From Bifidobacterium scaligerum (GTDB taxonomy: Bacteria > Actinomycetota > Actinomycetes > Actinomycetales > Bifidobacteriaceae), in NCBI RefSeq assembly GCF_002802865.1, contig NZ_PGLQ01000009.1:1-64000 (forward strand): a stretch of DNA of 64,000 nucleotides. The letters are read 5' to 3'. The notes below the pieces were generated by a model that did no database searches, had not been told where the DNA came from, and saw only the letters and a list, made by a program, of their open reading frames with translations. Within the stretch, counting starts at the first letter, position 1. Each line of letters begins with the position of its first letter. This document shows positions 32,278 to 40,876 of the stretch, one piece after another. The position numbers and the translations under genes were made by a program.

Positions 32278-34197
32278 ATGAACTCCCTGTTCAAGAAGGC
32301 GATCTCCGGAGCTGCGGCTCTGGGCGTCGCCGTCGCCGGCCTCGCGCTCGGCGCATCCTCCGCCTATGCGGCGGACACTGATCCGACCGAGGGTATGATT
32401 ACCATCACAGGTGCCAAGACTACGCACAACTTCAGCGGTTGGCGTCTTGCCCAGTTGACTGATATCACCAAGGACGATGGTGGTACGATTAACGGCTTCC
32501 AGATTGATACCATCAATGATCGCGTCACCGACATTGAAACCGCGATGAAGGCGGTCAAGCTCGATGATAACGGTGCCATTTCCGCCACCGGTACGAAGAG
32601 CTTGTACACCGGCTACTCCGCAGATAAGAACTACTTCACTGCCGAAGGCAACACTACCGACAACAACCCGATGGGCTACTTGGCGGATGTGGCGTTCAAG
32701 GACGGCAACGGCACTTCGATGAGCGAGACCGTGGACCCGTGGGGTGGCGACAGCTCAACGCTGCGTGCCTTCGCTCAGGCGCTGTCCGCGCAGATTACGG
32801 CCACGGCTGATAAGACCTTCACGGTTGATGCCACTGCAACTCCTCAGACGGTTCCGCAAGGCCTGTGGCTGCTGAAGGATACCACTGCCACGTCCGACGA
32901 TACGGCCAAGGAAGAGACCAACTCCATCCCGATCATCACGCCGACCAGCTTTGACGGCAAGGCCGGTTGGGGCACCATCGCCATCAAGAACACCACCCCG
33001 ACCATTGACAAGAAGCTCGTTGACCCGAACGAGCAGGGCGGCTACACCGACAACACCAAGCCCGACTACGCCGTGGGCGATACCGTCACCTATGAGCTGA
33101 CATCCAAGATCCCGACCTTCACCGGCTATGACATCGATCCGACGATGGCCGACTCCGACAAGACCCGCGTCTTCCAGATCATTGATACTGCTGATAAGTC
33201 GCTGACTGTCGCCGACCCGGTCACGAGCACTGACCCGGTTGTGTCTGTCAAGGTCGGCACCACCGAGCTTAAGTACGACAAGGACTACACCGTGTCCGTC
33301 GCGGATTACACCGGCACCGACACCAAGTACACCAACGGCCACGTGACCACCATCGATCTCGCCAAGTACGTGAACATGGCTGATGAGTCCACTTCTAAGA
33401 CCAACGGCAAGATCGACGAAGGCGCTACCGTCACTGTGATCTTCCAGGCCAAGCTGAACGCCAACGCGAAGATCTCCGATGCAGACTCCAACGATCCGCA
33501 GGAGAACTGGAACCGCGACGATCTGCGCTACTCCAACAAGCCGAACGAAGTGAGCGACGCCCACAAGGTCCCCGGCAAGGAAGTTCCGGTCTACGCCTAC
33601 AAGTTCAACATCCACAAGACCGACAAGGCCGGCACCAAGCTGCCCGGTGCCCAGTTCGTCATCAAGGCTGGTGCGGATACTTCCAACAACGGTAAGTACC
33701 TCGGCACGTACACCAACACCGCCGACGACAAGTCCGGCTGGACGTACGAGCCCGCCAAGCCTACGGCTTGCACCGCCACGCAGATCACGAATAACACCTG
33801 CACCACTGCTGGCGTCTTCGTGAGCGACGCCGATGGCAACATCGCGGTTGAAGGCCTTGACTCCGGTACCTACGAGGTCGAGGAGATCGCTCCTCCGGCT
33901 GGCTACACCACCGCCAACCCGCTGAAGTTCACCTTCACCATCACGCCGACTCCGGATACCACGGAAGGTGCCGGCCATGCGACCATCACGAACGTCAATC
34001 TGTCCCTCCAGAACAACGTCGATGAGCGCGTCACCACGGATGCGACGGACGGCAAGACCCTGAACATCTGGAACGCCAAGAACATCACTGAGCTGCCGAA
34101 GACCGGTGGCGTGGGCCTCGTGATGATTATCGCGGCCGGTGCCATGTTCATCGCCGCTGGTGGTCTGTTCGCCCTTCGCGCTCGCCGCAAGGCCTGA
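32278..34197 (+). CDS. fimA: Major (backbone) pilin, LPKTG
   Basis: The 639-residue protein has a signal peptide (FKKAISGAAALGVAVAGLAL...ASSAYA) and an N-terminal pilin domain. A middle domain begins TIDKKLVDPNEQGG, and a Cna_B-type C-terminal domain runs from YAYKFNIHKTDKAGTKLPGA to the E-box GTYEVEEIAPPAGY. The LPKTG signal is at residues 606-610, followed by a hydrophobic helix and RARRKA. Class C sortases join such subunits by linking the LPxTG threonine to a pilin-motif lysine; KKLVDP or YAYKFNIHK could supply it. The ATG follows GAAAGGAAC and lies 72 bp after the adhesin gene. Size and order match bifidobacterial FimA-type backbones. Confidence 0.92.
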   Translation: MNSLFKKAISGAAALGVAVAGLALGASSAYAADTDPTEGMITITGAKTTHNFSGWRLAQLTDITKDDGGTINGFQIDTINDRVTDIETAMKAVKLDDNGAISATGTKSLYTGYSADKNYFTAEGNTTDNNPMGYLADVAFKDGNGTSMSETVDPWGGDSSTLRAFAQALSAQITATADKTFTVDATATPQTVPQGLWLLKDTTATSDDTAKEETNSIPIITPTSFDGKAGWGTIAIKNTTPTIDKKLVDPNEQGGYTDNTKPDYAVGDTVTYELTSKIPTFTGYDIDPTMADSDKTRVFQIIDTADKSLTVADPVTSTDPVVSVKVGTTELKYDKDYTVSVADYTGTDTKYTNGHVTTIDLAKYVNMADESTSKTNGKIDEGATVTVIFQAKLNANAKISDADSNDPQENWNRDDLRYSNKPNEVSDAHKVPGKEVPVYAYKFNIHKTDKAGTKLPGAQFVIKAGADTSNNGKYLGTYTNTADDKSGWTYEPAKPTACTATQITNNTCTTAGVFVSDADGNIAVEGLDSGTYEVEEIAPPAGYTTANPLKFTFTITPTPDTTEGAGHATITNVNLSLQNNVDERVTTDATDGKTLNIWNAKNITELPKTGGVGLVMIIAAGAMFIAAGGLFALRARRKA

Positions 34198-34396
34198 CGT
34201 GAATCCCTGAATGATGCCGGCGGAGGTCTTCTCTCCTTCATTCCTTCGCAGCATCATTCCCGCCTCTGGCGCGCGGCGCTGCTTCCTCTCCTGAGCGACG
34301 GCGCGCGCCAGAGGTTCTCTCATATCTGTGAAAACGCTATTTATTCGTCAACGTCCATCAACAACAATCTGAATCGCGCCAAAGGAGGTGATGATC

Positions 34397-35530
34397 ATGA
34401 CCACAGCAGTCGCAAGCACAAACACAAACAGTCGTAACGACAAATCGAACGAAACCAGCGAAACCAATCAAACGGGCGTCACAATCAGTCGTAAGACCAG
34501 CGAATCCAGCACAGGCACAAGCGAGGTCGGCAACACAGCCAACGACCACTGCAAACCCAGCAAGCCCAACGCAAGCCGAGACAAAGGCTCCCTGCTGTTC
34601 AGCATCCTGTCCGTAGTGTTCCTGCTGATCGGACTGGCCATCATCACCACTCCGTTTGTGATGCGCGCCATCAACGAATACCGGCAAAACAACACCGTGC
34701 AGCAGACGCAAAGCGAGGTTGCCAACTGGCCGTACCCACAGGCTGAGAACAAGCTCAAAGCTGCGCGCGCCTACAATCAGCGGCTTGCCGCAAGCGGGCA
34801 GACCACCATCGGCGAGGTCCAAGACCCCTTCACCAGCAACGCCGGCCAATCCACCACCTCCGACGCGGACGATTCCCTGGCCGCCAAAGACACCGAATAC
34901 CAGAGTCTGCTCGACACCGGCCAAGGCGTGATGGGATCCATCCGCATCCCCGAAATCGACGTGAACCTCCCCATCTACCACGGCACCAGCGACGATGCTC
35001 TGGCCGTGGGTGCCGGCCACCTGTACGGCACCTCGCTACCGGTGGGCGGCCAATCCACACATTCCGTAATTACCGGGCATCGCGGGCTGCCCGGCTCGCT
35101 GCTGTTCACCCGCCTCGACGAATTGAAGGTCGGTGACTCGTTCTACATCGACGTTATGGGTGAAACCCTCGGCTACAAAATCGACCGCATCACCGTGATC
35201 GAGCCCAGCGACTCCAGCAAACTGCGCATCACACCCGGCGAAGACCGCGTCACCCTGATGACCTGCACGCCCTACGGCGTCAACTCGCACCGACTGCTGG
35301 TTTCCGCCGTCCGCGCCGAAATCCCCAACGAGGTGCCCGCGCCCGATGAAGTGCACGGACTCAACACCACGTGGCTGGCGTTGGGCGGCATCGCGGCCGC
35401 CGTGCTGGCCGTGATCGTGGCGACGGTGTTGCTTCGGCGTCGGCGGCGTGGTCGGGAGCGGATCGCCGGTGGTGCCGGTCGTGGACCCAACGTCTCTCTC
35501 CAGGCCCGTCACGCCGCTCGCCGCGGCTGA
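34397..35530 (+). CDS. srtC: Class C (pilus-assembly) sortase
   Basis: This membrane transpeptidase cuts LPxTG and polymerises pilins. From the ATG at 34397, eight bases after AAAGGAGG, it has 377 residues. A polar N-terminal region is followed by a membrane helix (LFSILSVVFLLIGLAIITT). Next comes a lid with the DPF motif (VQDPFTS) typical of class C enzymes. The catalytic His is in VITGHRGLPG, Cys290 in TLMTCTPYG and Arg299 in VNSHRLLV. A second membrane helix and an Arg-rich tail end the protein. It closes the pilus operon 0.2 kb after the backbone pilin. The GTG and ATG just upstream are too close to the ribosome-binding site. Confidence 0.93.
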   Translation: MTTAVASTNTNSRNDKSNETSETNQTGVTISRKTSESSTGTSEVGNTANDHCKPSKPNASRDKGSLLFSILSVVFLLIGLAIITTPFVMRAINEYRQNNTVQQTQSEVANWPYPQAENKLKAARAYNQRLAASGQTTIGEVQDPFTSNAGQSTTSDADDSLAAKDTEYQSLLDTGQGVMGSIRIPEIDVNLPIYHGTSDDALAVGAGHLYGTSLPVGGQSTHSVITGHRGLPGSLLFTRLDELKVGDSFYIDVMGETLGYKIDRITVIEPSDSSKLRITPGEDRVTLMTCTPYGVNSHRLLVSAVRAEIPNEVPAPDEVHGLNTTWLALGGIAAAVLAVIVATVLLRRRRRGRERIAGGAGRGPNVSLQARHAARRG

Positions 35531-35560
35531 CGGTCTCCCCCTGTGCGGCCTCTCCTTTGT

Positions 35561-35603
35561 GCGAATTTGACTCACTGAGCTCGCGTCAGTGAGTCAAATT
35601 CGC
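35561..35603. terminator. 18-bp perfect inverted repeat after the sortase gene
   Basis: GCGAATTTGACTCACTGA (35561-35578) is exactly complementary to TCAGTGAGTCAAATTCGC (35586-35603) across a 7-base loop. No T run follows, so it could be a factor-dependent stop, an RNA-stabilising end or an operator. It closes the pilus operon. Confidence 0.7.
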
Positions 35604-35657
35604 GAAGAGGATTCCACGAGGCAAGGTGGACGAGATAAGGCGACCTTCAACGCACCG

Positions 35658-35667
35658 ACGTTTGCAA
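35658..35667. promoter_or_regulatory. Half operator ACGTTTGCAA upstream of malQ
   Basis: The ten bases equal the right half of TTGCnnACGTnnGCAA, but the left half is not matched. It lies about 140 bp upstream of the malQ start. Binding is uncertain. Confidence 0.3.
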
Positions 35668-35804
35668 TCGTTGTCAATTTGAGTTACCGTATGATGCGAA
35701 AGGCTTAGGCATTGGCCTGTAAGACTGCTGGAAACTCAGTGTAGAGCGGCTTCCGGGTAGTAATGCAAACGATAGGCAATCATAAAGCGTACAAGGAGTC
35801 TGTA

Positions 35805-38228
35805 ATGACAGATGAGCAGAGTAATGGCGCGTTCGCCGCTACGGCAGCCAGCACAGGTGCGGAAGAAACTACAGTGATTGATATGGATACAAAGAAAAAC
35901 GTGGCGGCTGCGGCAGATATGGGGAAGTCGGCGGCGGCTAAGACGACCACAACGGCCACAACGACCACAACAGATGCGGAAGCAACCGCACAATCCTCGC
36001 AGTCTTCCGAAACAACCCAGCGCACGGAAAGCGCGGCGCGACTGGCCCGCCCGCTGATCAGGCTCGCCAAGGCGTCCGGCCTGGCCACTTCATTTATTGA
36101 CCAGCTCGGCACCTACACCGAAATCAGCGACGAAGCGCTGATCGCCGTGCTTAAGGCGCTCGATGTGGACGCCTCGACCCCCAAAGCCGTGGCGCAATCC
36201 ATCGAGAACCTCGAAGCCGCCGAACGCGCGCAGCTGCTGCCGCCCACCATCGTGGCGGTCGTCGGCAAAAAGACCCGCATCAAACTGAACTGTGCGCCTG
36301 ACGCGGACGTGAACATCAGCATCACGCTCGAAGACGGTTCGGCGTTCACGGACTTCACCGTACTGCCGAACTTCAATGCCGATCGTCCGGTGCTGACGCT
36401 CGACGCCGACCTGCCGATGGGGTACCACACGCTGACGGCCACCGTCGTCGCGCCCGATGCCGCAACAACCGCAGCCGATGCCCCCGCAAGCACCGCAATC
36501 CCGGACACCCGCACCGGCACCGCCACCATCATCAACGCCCCCGAGCGGATCCCGGTGCCCAAAGCGGTGCAGGAACACCACCGCTGGGGCTGGATGACGC
36601 AGATGTATTCCGTGCGCTCGCACGAATCATGGGGCGTCGGCGACTACGGCGACCTGAAGCGCATGCTGGCCGACGCGGCGCACAAAACCGGCGCGGACTT
36701 CATGCTCATCAACCCGATTCATGCCGGCGCCCCGATCCCGCCGCTCGAACCTTCGCCCTACTTGCCGGAATCTCGCCGATTCCTCAACGTCACCTACATC
36801 CGTCCGCAGGACATCCCCGAATACGCCACGCTGAGCGCCGAAACCCGTGCGAAAGTCGACGCCTTGCACGCCGAAGTGGCCGCTCGCAACGAGGAATCCA
36901 CGCCGATGGACATCAACGCGGCATGGGATGCCAAGCGCCCCGCCCTGCGCCTCATCTTCGACGCCGGCCGCAGCGCTGAACGCGAACAGGCATTCGAAGC
37001 CTTCAAAGCCGCGGCTGGCCCTGACCTCGACTCCTTCGCCACATGGTGCCTCTGCTTCGAGGTGTGGGGCGCTCCGTGGGGTGAGAACCGCTGGTTCTTC
37101 GAGAACACCATCGACGACCCGTCCGTGCAGGAGTTGGTCGCCACCCACCGCGATCTGTTCGAGTTCAACCGCTGGCTGCAGTGGATCGCCGCCGAACAGG
37201 TGACTGCCGCCCAGCAAACGGCCACGGACAGCGGCATGGCGTTGGGCCTTATGCAGGATATGGCGGTCGGCGTGCATGGCCTCGGCGCGGACGCCTGGGC
37301 CAACCCCGAGCGCTTCGCCACCGGCGGCGTAACCGTCGGCTGCCCGCCGGACTTCTACAACCAGCAGGGACAGGATTGGGGTCAGCCGCCGTTCAACCCG
37401 CGCTACTTGGAAGCCACCGGGTACCGGGTGTACCGCGAGATGGTGCACTCCATGTACGAGCATGCGGGCGCGGTGCGCATCGACCATATGCTCGGCCTAT
37501 TCCGCCTGTGGTGGATTCCGCAGGGGCTGGGCGCGCGCAACGGCGCATACGTGATGTACAACCACGAGGCGATGCTGGGCGTGCTCGCCATCGAAGCCAC
37601 TCGTGCCGGCGGTATGGTCGTGGGCGAGGACCTGGGCACCGTGCCCGACTACGTGCGTCAGATTCTCGCCGAACGCGGCGTGCTCGGCACGGACGTGGAA
37701 TGGTTCTCCCGCGAGAATGACTCCCCGAACGCCGGCGACCCGTACAAGGGACCGGAAGAGTACCGCAAGCAGGCGCTTGCCTCGGTCACCACGCATGACC
37801 TGCCCCCGACCGCCGGGTACCTGACGTTCGAACACGTCAAGTTGCGTGAGGAACTGCATCTGCTCAGCGAGCCGGTGGAGGAGTTCGCGGTGGCCGCAAT
37901 GGCCGAACGCACCGCCATGATGAACCGTTTGGTGGAGAACGGCTACATCAGCCAGTCGGTTGCCGACGACGTGCCCGCCCACATTCAGGAAATCGTCGAG
38001 GCGCTGCACGCCATGCTTACCGATACGCCGTCGCTGCTGCTGCAGGCCGCGTTGGTGGACGGCGTGGGCGAGACGCGCTCGCAGAATCAGCCGGGTACGT
38101 CCAGCGAATACTCCAACTGGCGTGTGCCGCTGGCCGACGGCGAAGGTCACGTGGTCGCGTCCGGCGACGTATTCGACCTGCCGCGCGTGCAGTCGCTGGC
38201 CGCCGTGATGCGCGGCGAACGCAAGTAA
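35805..38228 (+). CDS. malQ: 4-alpha-glucanotransferase (amylomaltase, GH77)
   Basis: MalQ moves glucan chains between maltodextrins and frees glucose; it is cytoplasmic. The 807-residue protein starts at the ATG at 35805 after AAGGAG. The first ~80 residues are low-complexity and rich in Ala/Thr. A short beta-domain with LARPLIRLAKASGL follows, and the catalytic barrel begins at MYSVRSHESWGVGDYGDL. The nucleophile Asp is in VRIDHMLGLFRLWW, the acid/base Glu in VVGEDLGTVPDYVR and the third acid in TTHDLPPTAGYL. A loop SPYLPESRRF is also diagnostic. The gene sits between the pilus operon and a convergent alpha-glucosidase gene, with a nine-unit repeat array separating the two 3' ends. Confidence 0.95.
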   Translation: MTDEQSNGAFAATAASTGAEETTVIDMDTKKNVAAAADMGKSAAAKTTTTATTTTTDAEATAQSSQSSETTQRTESAARLARPLIRLAKASGLATSFIDQLGTYTEISDEALIAVLKALDVDASTPKAVAQSIENLEAAERAQLLPPTIVAVVGKKTRIKLNCAPDADVNISITLEDGSAFTDFTVLPNFNADRPVLTLDADLPMGYHTLTATVVAPDAATTAADAPASTAIPDTRTGTATIINAPERIPVPKAVQEHHRWGWMTQMYSVRSHESWGVGDYGDLKRMLADAAHKTGADFMLINPIHAGAPIPPLEPSPYLPESRRFLNVTYIRPQDIPEYATLSAETRAKVDALHAEVAARNEESTPMDINAAWDAKRPALRLIFDAGRSAEREQAFEAFKAAAGPDLDSFATWCLCFEVWGAPWGENRWFFENTIDDPSVQELVATHRDLFEFNRWLQWIAAEQVTAAQQTATDSGMALGLMQDMAVGVHGLGADAWANPERFATGGVTVGCPPDFYNQQGQDWGQPPFNPRYLEATGYRVYREMVHSMYEHAGAVRIDHMLGLFRLWWIPQGLGARNGAYVMYNHEAMLGVLAIEATRAGGMVVGEDLGTVPDYVRQILAERGVLGTDVEWFSRENDSPNAGDPYKGPEEYRKQALASVTTHDLPPTAGYLTFEHVKLREELHLLSEPVEEFAVAAMAERTAMMNRLVENGYISQSVADDVPAHIQEIVEALHAMLTDTPSLLLQAALVDGVGETRSQNQPGTSSEYSNWRVPLADGEGHVVASGDVFDLPRVQSLAAVMRGERK

Positions 38229-38339
38229 CGCACGTGTCGCGAGTAGCGCACGGCCGCCCGCCTCAACCGAGAGGCCTCGCTTTCCCCGGTACCTAGGAGT
38301 ACTCAGGTGAGCCAAGGCCTCCCGCCCGTCACGTCTACC

Positions 38340-38757
38340 GTACTTTTCGCACGATTCGACTGTTTCGCGCCGGTTTTTGTGGGGCTTATCGTACTTTTCG
38401 TGCGATTCGATCGTTTCGTACCGGTTTCAGCCGCGTCTATCGTACTTTTCGTGCGAATCTGACAGTTTTGCGGGCCTACTGTACTTTTCGTGCGATTGGA
38501 CTGTTCCCCGTCAGTTTTTGCGGGTGTAAGCGTACTTTTCGTGCGATTGGACTGTTTCGGGTCGGTTTTTGCGTGGGTTAGCGTACTTTTCGCGCGATTT
38601 GGTTGTTTCCTGTCGGTTTTGCGTGGGTAAGCGTACTTTTCGTGCGATTGGACTGTTTCCTGTCGGTTTTGCGTGGGTAAGCGTACTTTTCGTGCGATTG
38701 GACTGTTTTCCGTCCGTTTTTGCGGGGGTAAGCGTACTTTTCGCGCGATTTGGTTGT
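38340..38757. repeat. Nine-unit tandem array, ~51-bp period, GTACTTTTCGYGCGA motif
   Basis: GTACTTTTCG starts at 38340, 38391, 38442, 38481, 38532, 38583, 38633, 38683 and 38734, a spacing of 50-51 bp except one 39-bp unit. Each is followed by YRCGATTnGACTGTTT, then a half-conserved stretch such as CCTGTCGGTTTTGCGTGGGTAAGC. The array fills the gap between the convergent malQ and alpha-glucosidase genes. Because linkers are conserved between units, this is a tandem repeat and not a CRISPR. Its core equals the TTTTCGCGCGAA family at 151-413 and 1677-1929. The 38229-38339 segment before it holds nothing recognised. Confidence 0.92.
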
Positions 38758-38784
38758 GTGGCTGCGGGGCTGGCTGCTGTGGAT

Positions 38785-40611
38785 TCAGGCTGCCTTGAGG
38801 ATGACGAACGACTGCGGCGGCAGAAGCAGCGACGCGCCGGATGCCGTAACGCATACGTCGGGCGACGATTCCCGGCCGAGGCTGGCCAGTACCGTCGCGT
38901 CGCTGGCGAACGCTGCCGGAACATCGATGGTTTCCTCGTCGCGCCCCGGGTTCATCGCAATCAACAACGATTCCGATTCGTTCGCAGCCGAACGGACGTA
39001 CGCGAACGCGCGGCCGTCCGACGGCGCGGCGGCCACGTCGAACGCAGCGTACGAACCCAACGCAGGATGCTCGGCGCGCAACTTCAGTACCAGCTGAATC
39101 CAGTGCCACAGTGAATCCGGACGTGCCGTCGCCTCGGCAACGGTCGGCGGCACAGTGCCGCCCGACACCGCGCCGCCCGGCACCGCACCGCCCGGCACCG
39201 CGCCGCCCGGCACAGTGCCGCCCGACACCGCACCGCCCGGTACCGCACCGCCCGGTACCGCGCCGCCCGACACAGCGCCGCCCGGCTCGACCGGCAGATA
39301 CAGCGCCTTAGCGTTCGCGGCCGCAGAGAAGCCAAGATTCGGTGTTTTCGCATCCCACTGCATCGGCGTACGGCTGCCGGTGCGCACATAGCCGCCCTCC
39401 TTGGTGGGCAGCGGGCGGTAGTGCATGCCGATTTCGTCGCCGTAATAGAGGAACGGGCAGCCCGGCATGGTGAACAGCATGCCGTACGCCACCTGAAGTT
39501 CGCGCTCGGTCAGTCGCTGGGCCGTGCGCAGAGTGTCGTGATTGCAGGTGATGAGGTCGAACAGTCCGCCGGCCCGCTCGGCATCGCGCAACTGCGGCAG
39601 GTACTGGTCGAGGAACGGCGTGATCGAAGTGCCGGAATCCGCGTTGAAATAGCTGGCGTCGTTCTCGTGGACCAATGGCGTATCGGTGTTGCGCAGCAGC
39701 ATGTTGTAGCCGTTCGGGTTGCCGTCCCAGCGCCAGTCGAGGTAGAAGTCCATGTCGAATCCGGCTTGCATCGACTCGTGCGGGCGGCCCCATTCGGAAA
39801 CGAACGCGGCGTCCGGAAACTCGGGGCGGATCTTCGAGAACAGATACTGCCAGGTGCGGATGGTGAAGGGCTTGCCGTCGTCGTCATGCTTGACGAGGCT
39901 GTCGGCCATGTCCACGCGGAAACCGTCTGCGCCGCGGGAAAGCCAGAAACGCATCGCGTTCAGCATCGCCTCGCAGGTGGCGAGGGCGTCCGGGCCGAGC
40001 GCCGGCTTCTGCCATGGGTACTTCGGGTGCGCGAAACCGTAGTTAAGCGCCGGCTGGCACTTGAAGAAGTTCAGGATGTAGGTGCCGTCGCGTTCGGCCT
40101 CGCCGCCGATGAACGGCAGTCCGTCGCCGCCGGCGATCCACGAGTCGGTCCAGATGTAGCGTTCGGAGACGTTCTCGCCGTCGCTCAGCGTGCGTGCTGC
40201 CGGGTCGGGGTGGCAGGAGGCGCGGAACCATTCATGCGCTTCGCTGGTGTGGCCGGGTACCAGATCGAGCAGTACGTGCATGCCGCGTTCGTGTGCGGCG
40301 GCGAACAGGGCGACGAGATCGTCGTTGGTGCCGTAACGCTCGGCTACGCGGGTGTAGTCGCGCACGTCATAGCCGGCGTCTTTGAAGGGGGAGTCGAAGC
40401 ATGGATTGATCCACAGCGCGTTGCAGCCGAGGTCGTTGATGTAGTCGAGTTTGCCGATGATGCCGGGGATGTCGCCGATACCGTCGCCGTTGGAATCGGC
40501 GAAACTCTGCGGATAGATTTCATAGAATCGCGCTTCGGCAAGCCAGCTTGGGTGGGGGGATGAGATGTTGGAGATGGTATTTGTCTGGGTGTGTCGCGGT
40601 TGTGCAGTCAT
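38785..40611 (-). CDS. Alpha-glucosidase-like glycoside hydrolase (GH13)
   Basis: The 608-residue enzyme begins with ARFYEIYPQSFADSNGDGIG and is cytoplasmic (no signal peptide). The nucleophile Asp is in GFRVDMADSLVK, the acid/base Glu in FVSEWGRP and the third acid in ITCNHDTLRTA. GSRTPMQWD marks the alpha-glucosidase / oligo-1,6-glucosidase branch. Before the C-terminal beta domain, about residues 440-490, it has some nine repeats of a five-residue unit, GGAVP or GGAVS/GGTVP, encoded by a 15-bp minisatellite at about 39150-39290. The gene is divergent from the maltodextrin-binding protein gene, and an operator lies between them. Exact substrate preference is not readable. Confidence 0.9.
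   Translation of the reverse strand: MTAQPRHTQTNTISNISSPHPSWLAEARFYEIYPQSFADSNGDGIGDIPGIIGKLDYINDLGCNALWINPCFDSPFKDAGYDVRDYTRVAERYGTNDDLVALFAAAHERGMHVLLDLVPGHTSEAHEWFRASCHPDPAARTLSDGENVSERYIWTDSWIAGGDGLPFIGGEAERDGTYILNFFKCQPALNYGFAHPKYPWQKPALGPDALATCEAMLNAMRFWLSRGADGFRVDMADSLVKHDDDGKPFTIRTWQYLFSKIRPEFPDAAFVSEWGRPHESMQAGFDMDFYLDWRWDGNPNGYNMLLRNTDTPLVHENDASYFNADSGTSITPFLDQYLPQLRDAERAGGLFDLITCNHDTLRTAQRLTERELQVAYGMLFTMPGCPFLYYGDEIGMHYRPLPTKEGGYVRTGSRTPMQWDAKTPNLGFSAAANAKALYLPVEPGGAVSGGAVPGGAVPGGAVSGGTVPGGAVPGGAVPGGAVSGGTVPPTVAEATARPDSLWHWIQLVLKLRAEHPALGSYAAFDVAAAPSDGRAFAYVRSAANESESLLIAMNPGRDEETIDVPAAFASDATVLASLGRESSPDVCVTASGASLLLPPQSFVILKAA
39150..39290. repeat. 15-bp coding minisatellite in the alpha-glucosidase gene
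   Basis: About nine tandem copies of CCGCCCGRYACMGYR-type units encode repeats of GGAVP, GGAVS and GGTVP in frame. Units are multiples of three, so copy-number change would keep the frame and change linker length only. Confidence 0.85.
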
Positions 40612-40680
40612 CGAAACTCCTTTGTTTTCGCGGGTTTTCGGCGGGTTGGCCCACTTGCAATACTACTGGTTTAGCAAATA

Positions 40681-40696
40681 TTGCCAACGTATGCAA
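40681..40696. promoter_or_regulatory. LacI/MalR-type operator between alpha-glucosidase and importer genes
   Basis: TTGCCAACGTATGCAA fits TTGCnnACGTnnGCAA. Sites of the same form lie upstream of the LacI/amylase pair (50167-50182, 50235-50250). A second, weaker GCAAATATTGC dyad at about 40674-40684 overlaps it. The site lies in the divergent region 40612-40876, so it can act on both genes. Confidence 0.7.
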
Positions 40697-40876
40697 AAAA
40701 ACGTGGTACGCTTACAAGCAACGATGTTCCGCAGCGTTGCAAACACGAAACATTTCAAGGCATAACCAAGATGATGCGAGCGTATGCAACACGATATCCA
40801 GCGATGGGTTGAGAACGTGTGCATCGAATCGAGAACTTTGGACGTAACAGGCCAAGAAAAGAGAAAGGATCGATCA

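Noticed and set aside
38340..38757. CRISPR-like array with ~50-bp period
   Set aside because: The stretches between the conserved cores are themselves similar from unit to unit, one unit is short, and no cas genes are near. It is a tandem repeat.
38303..39109. 268-codon frame across the 51-bp array
   Set aside because: A 51-bp period is a multiple of three, so the frame stays open by itself; it then overlaps the alpha-glucosidase gene in the wrong frame.
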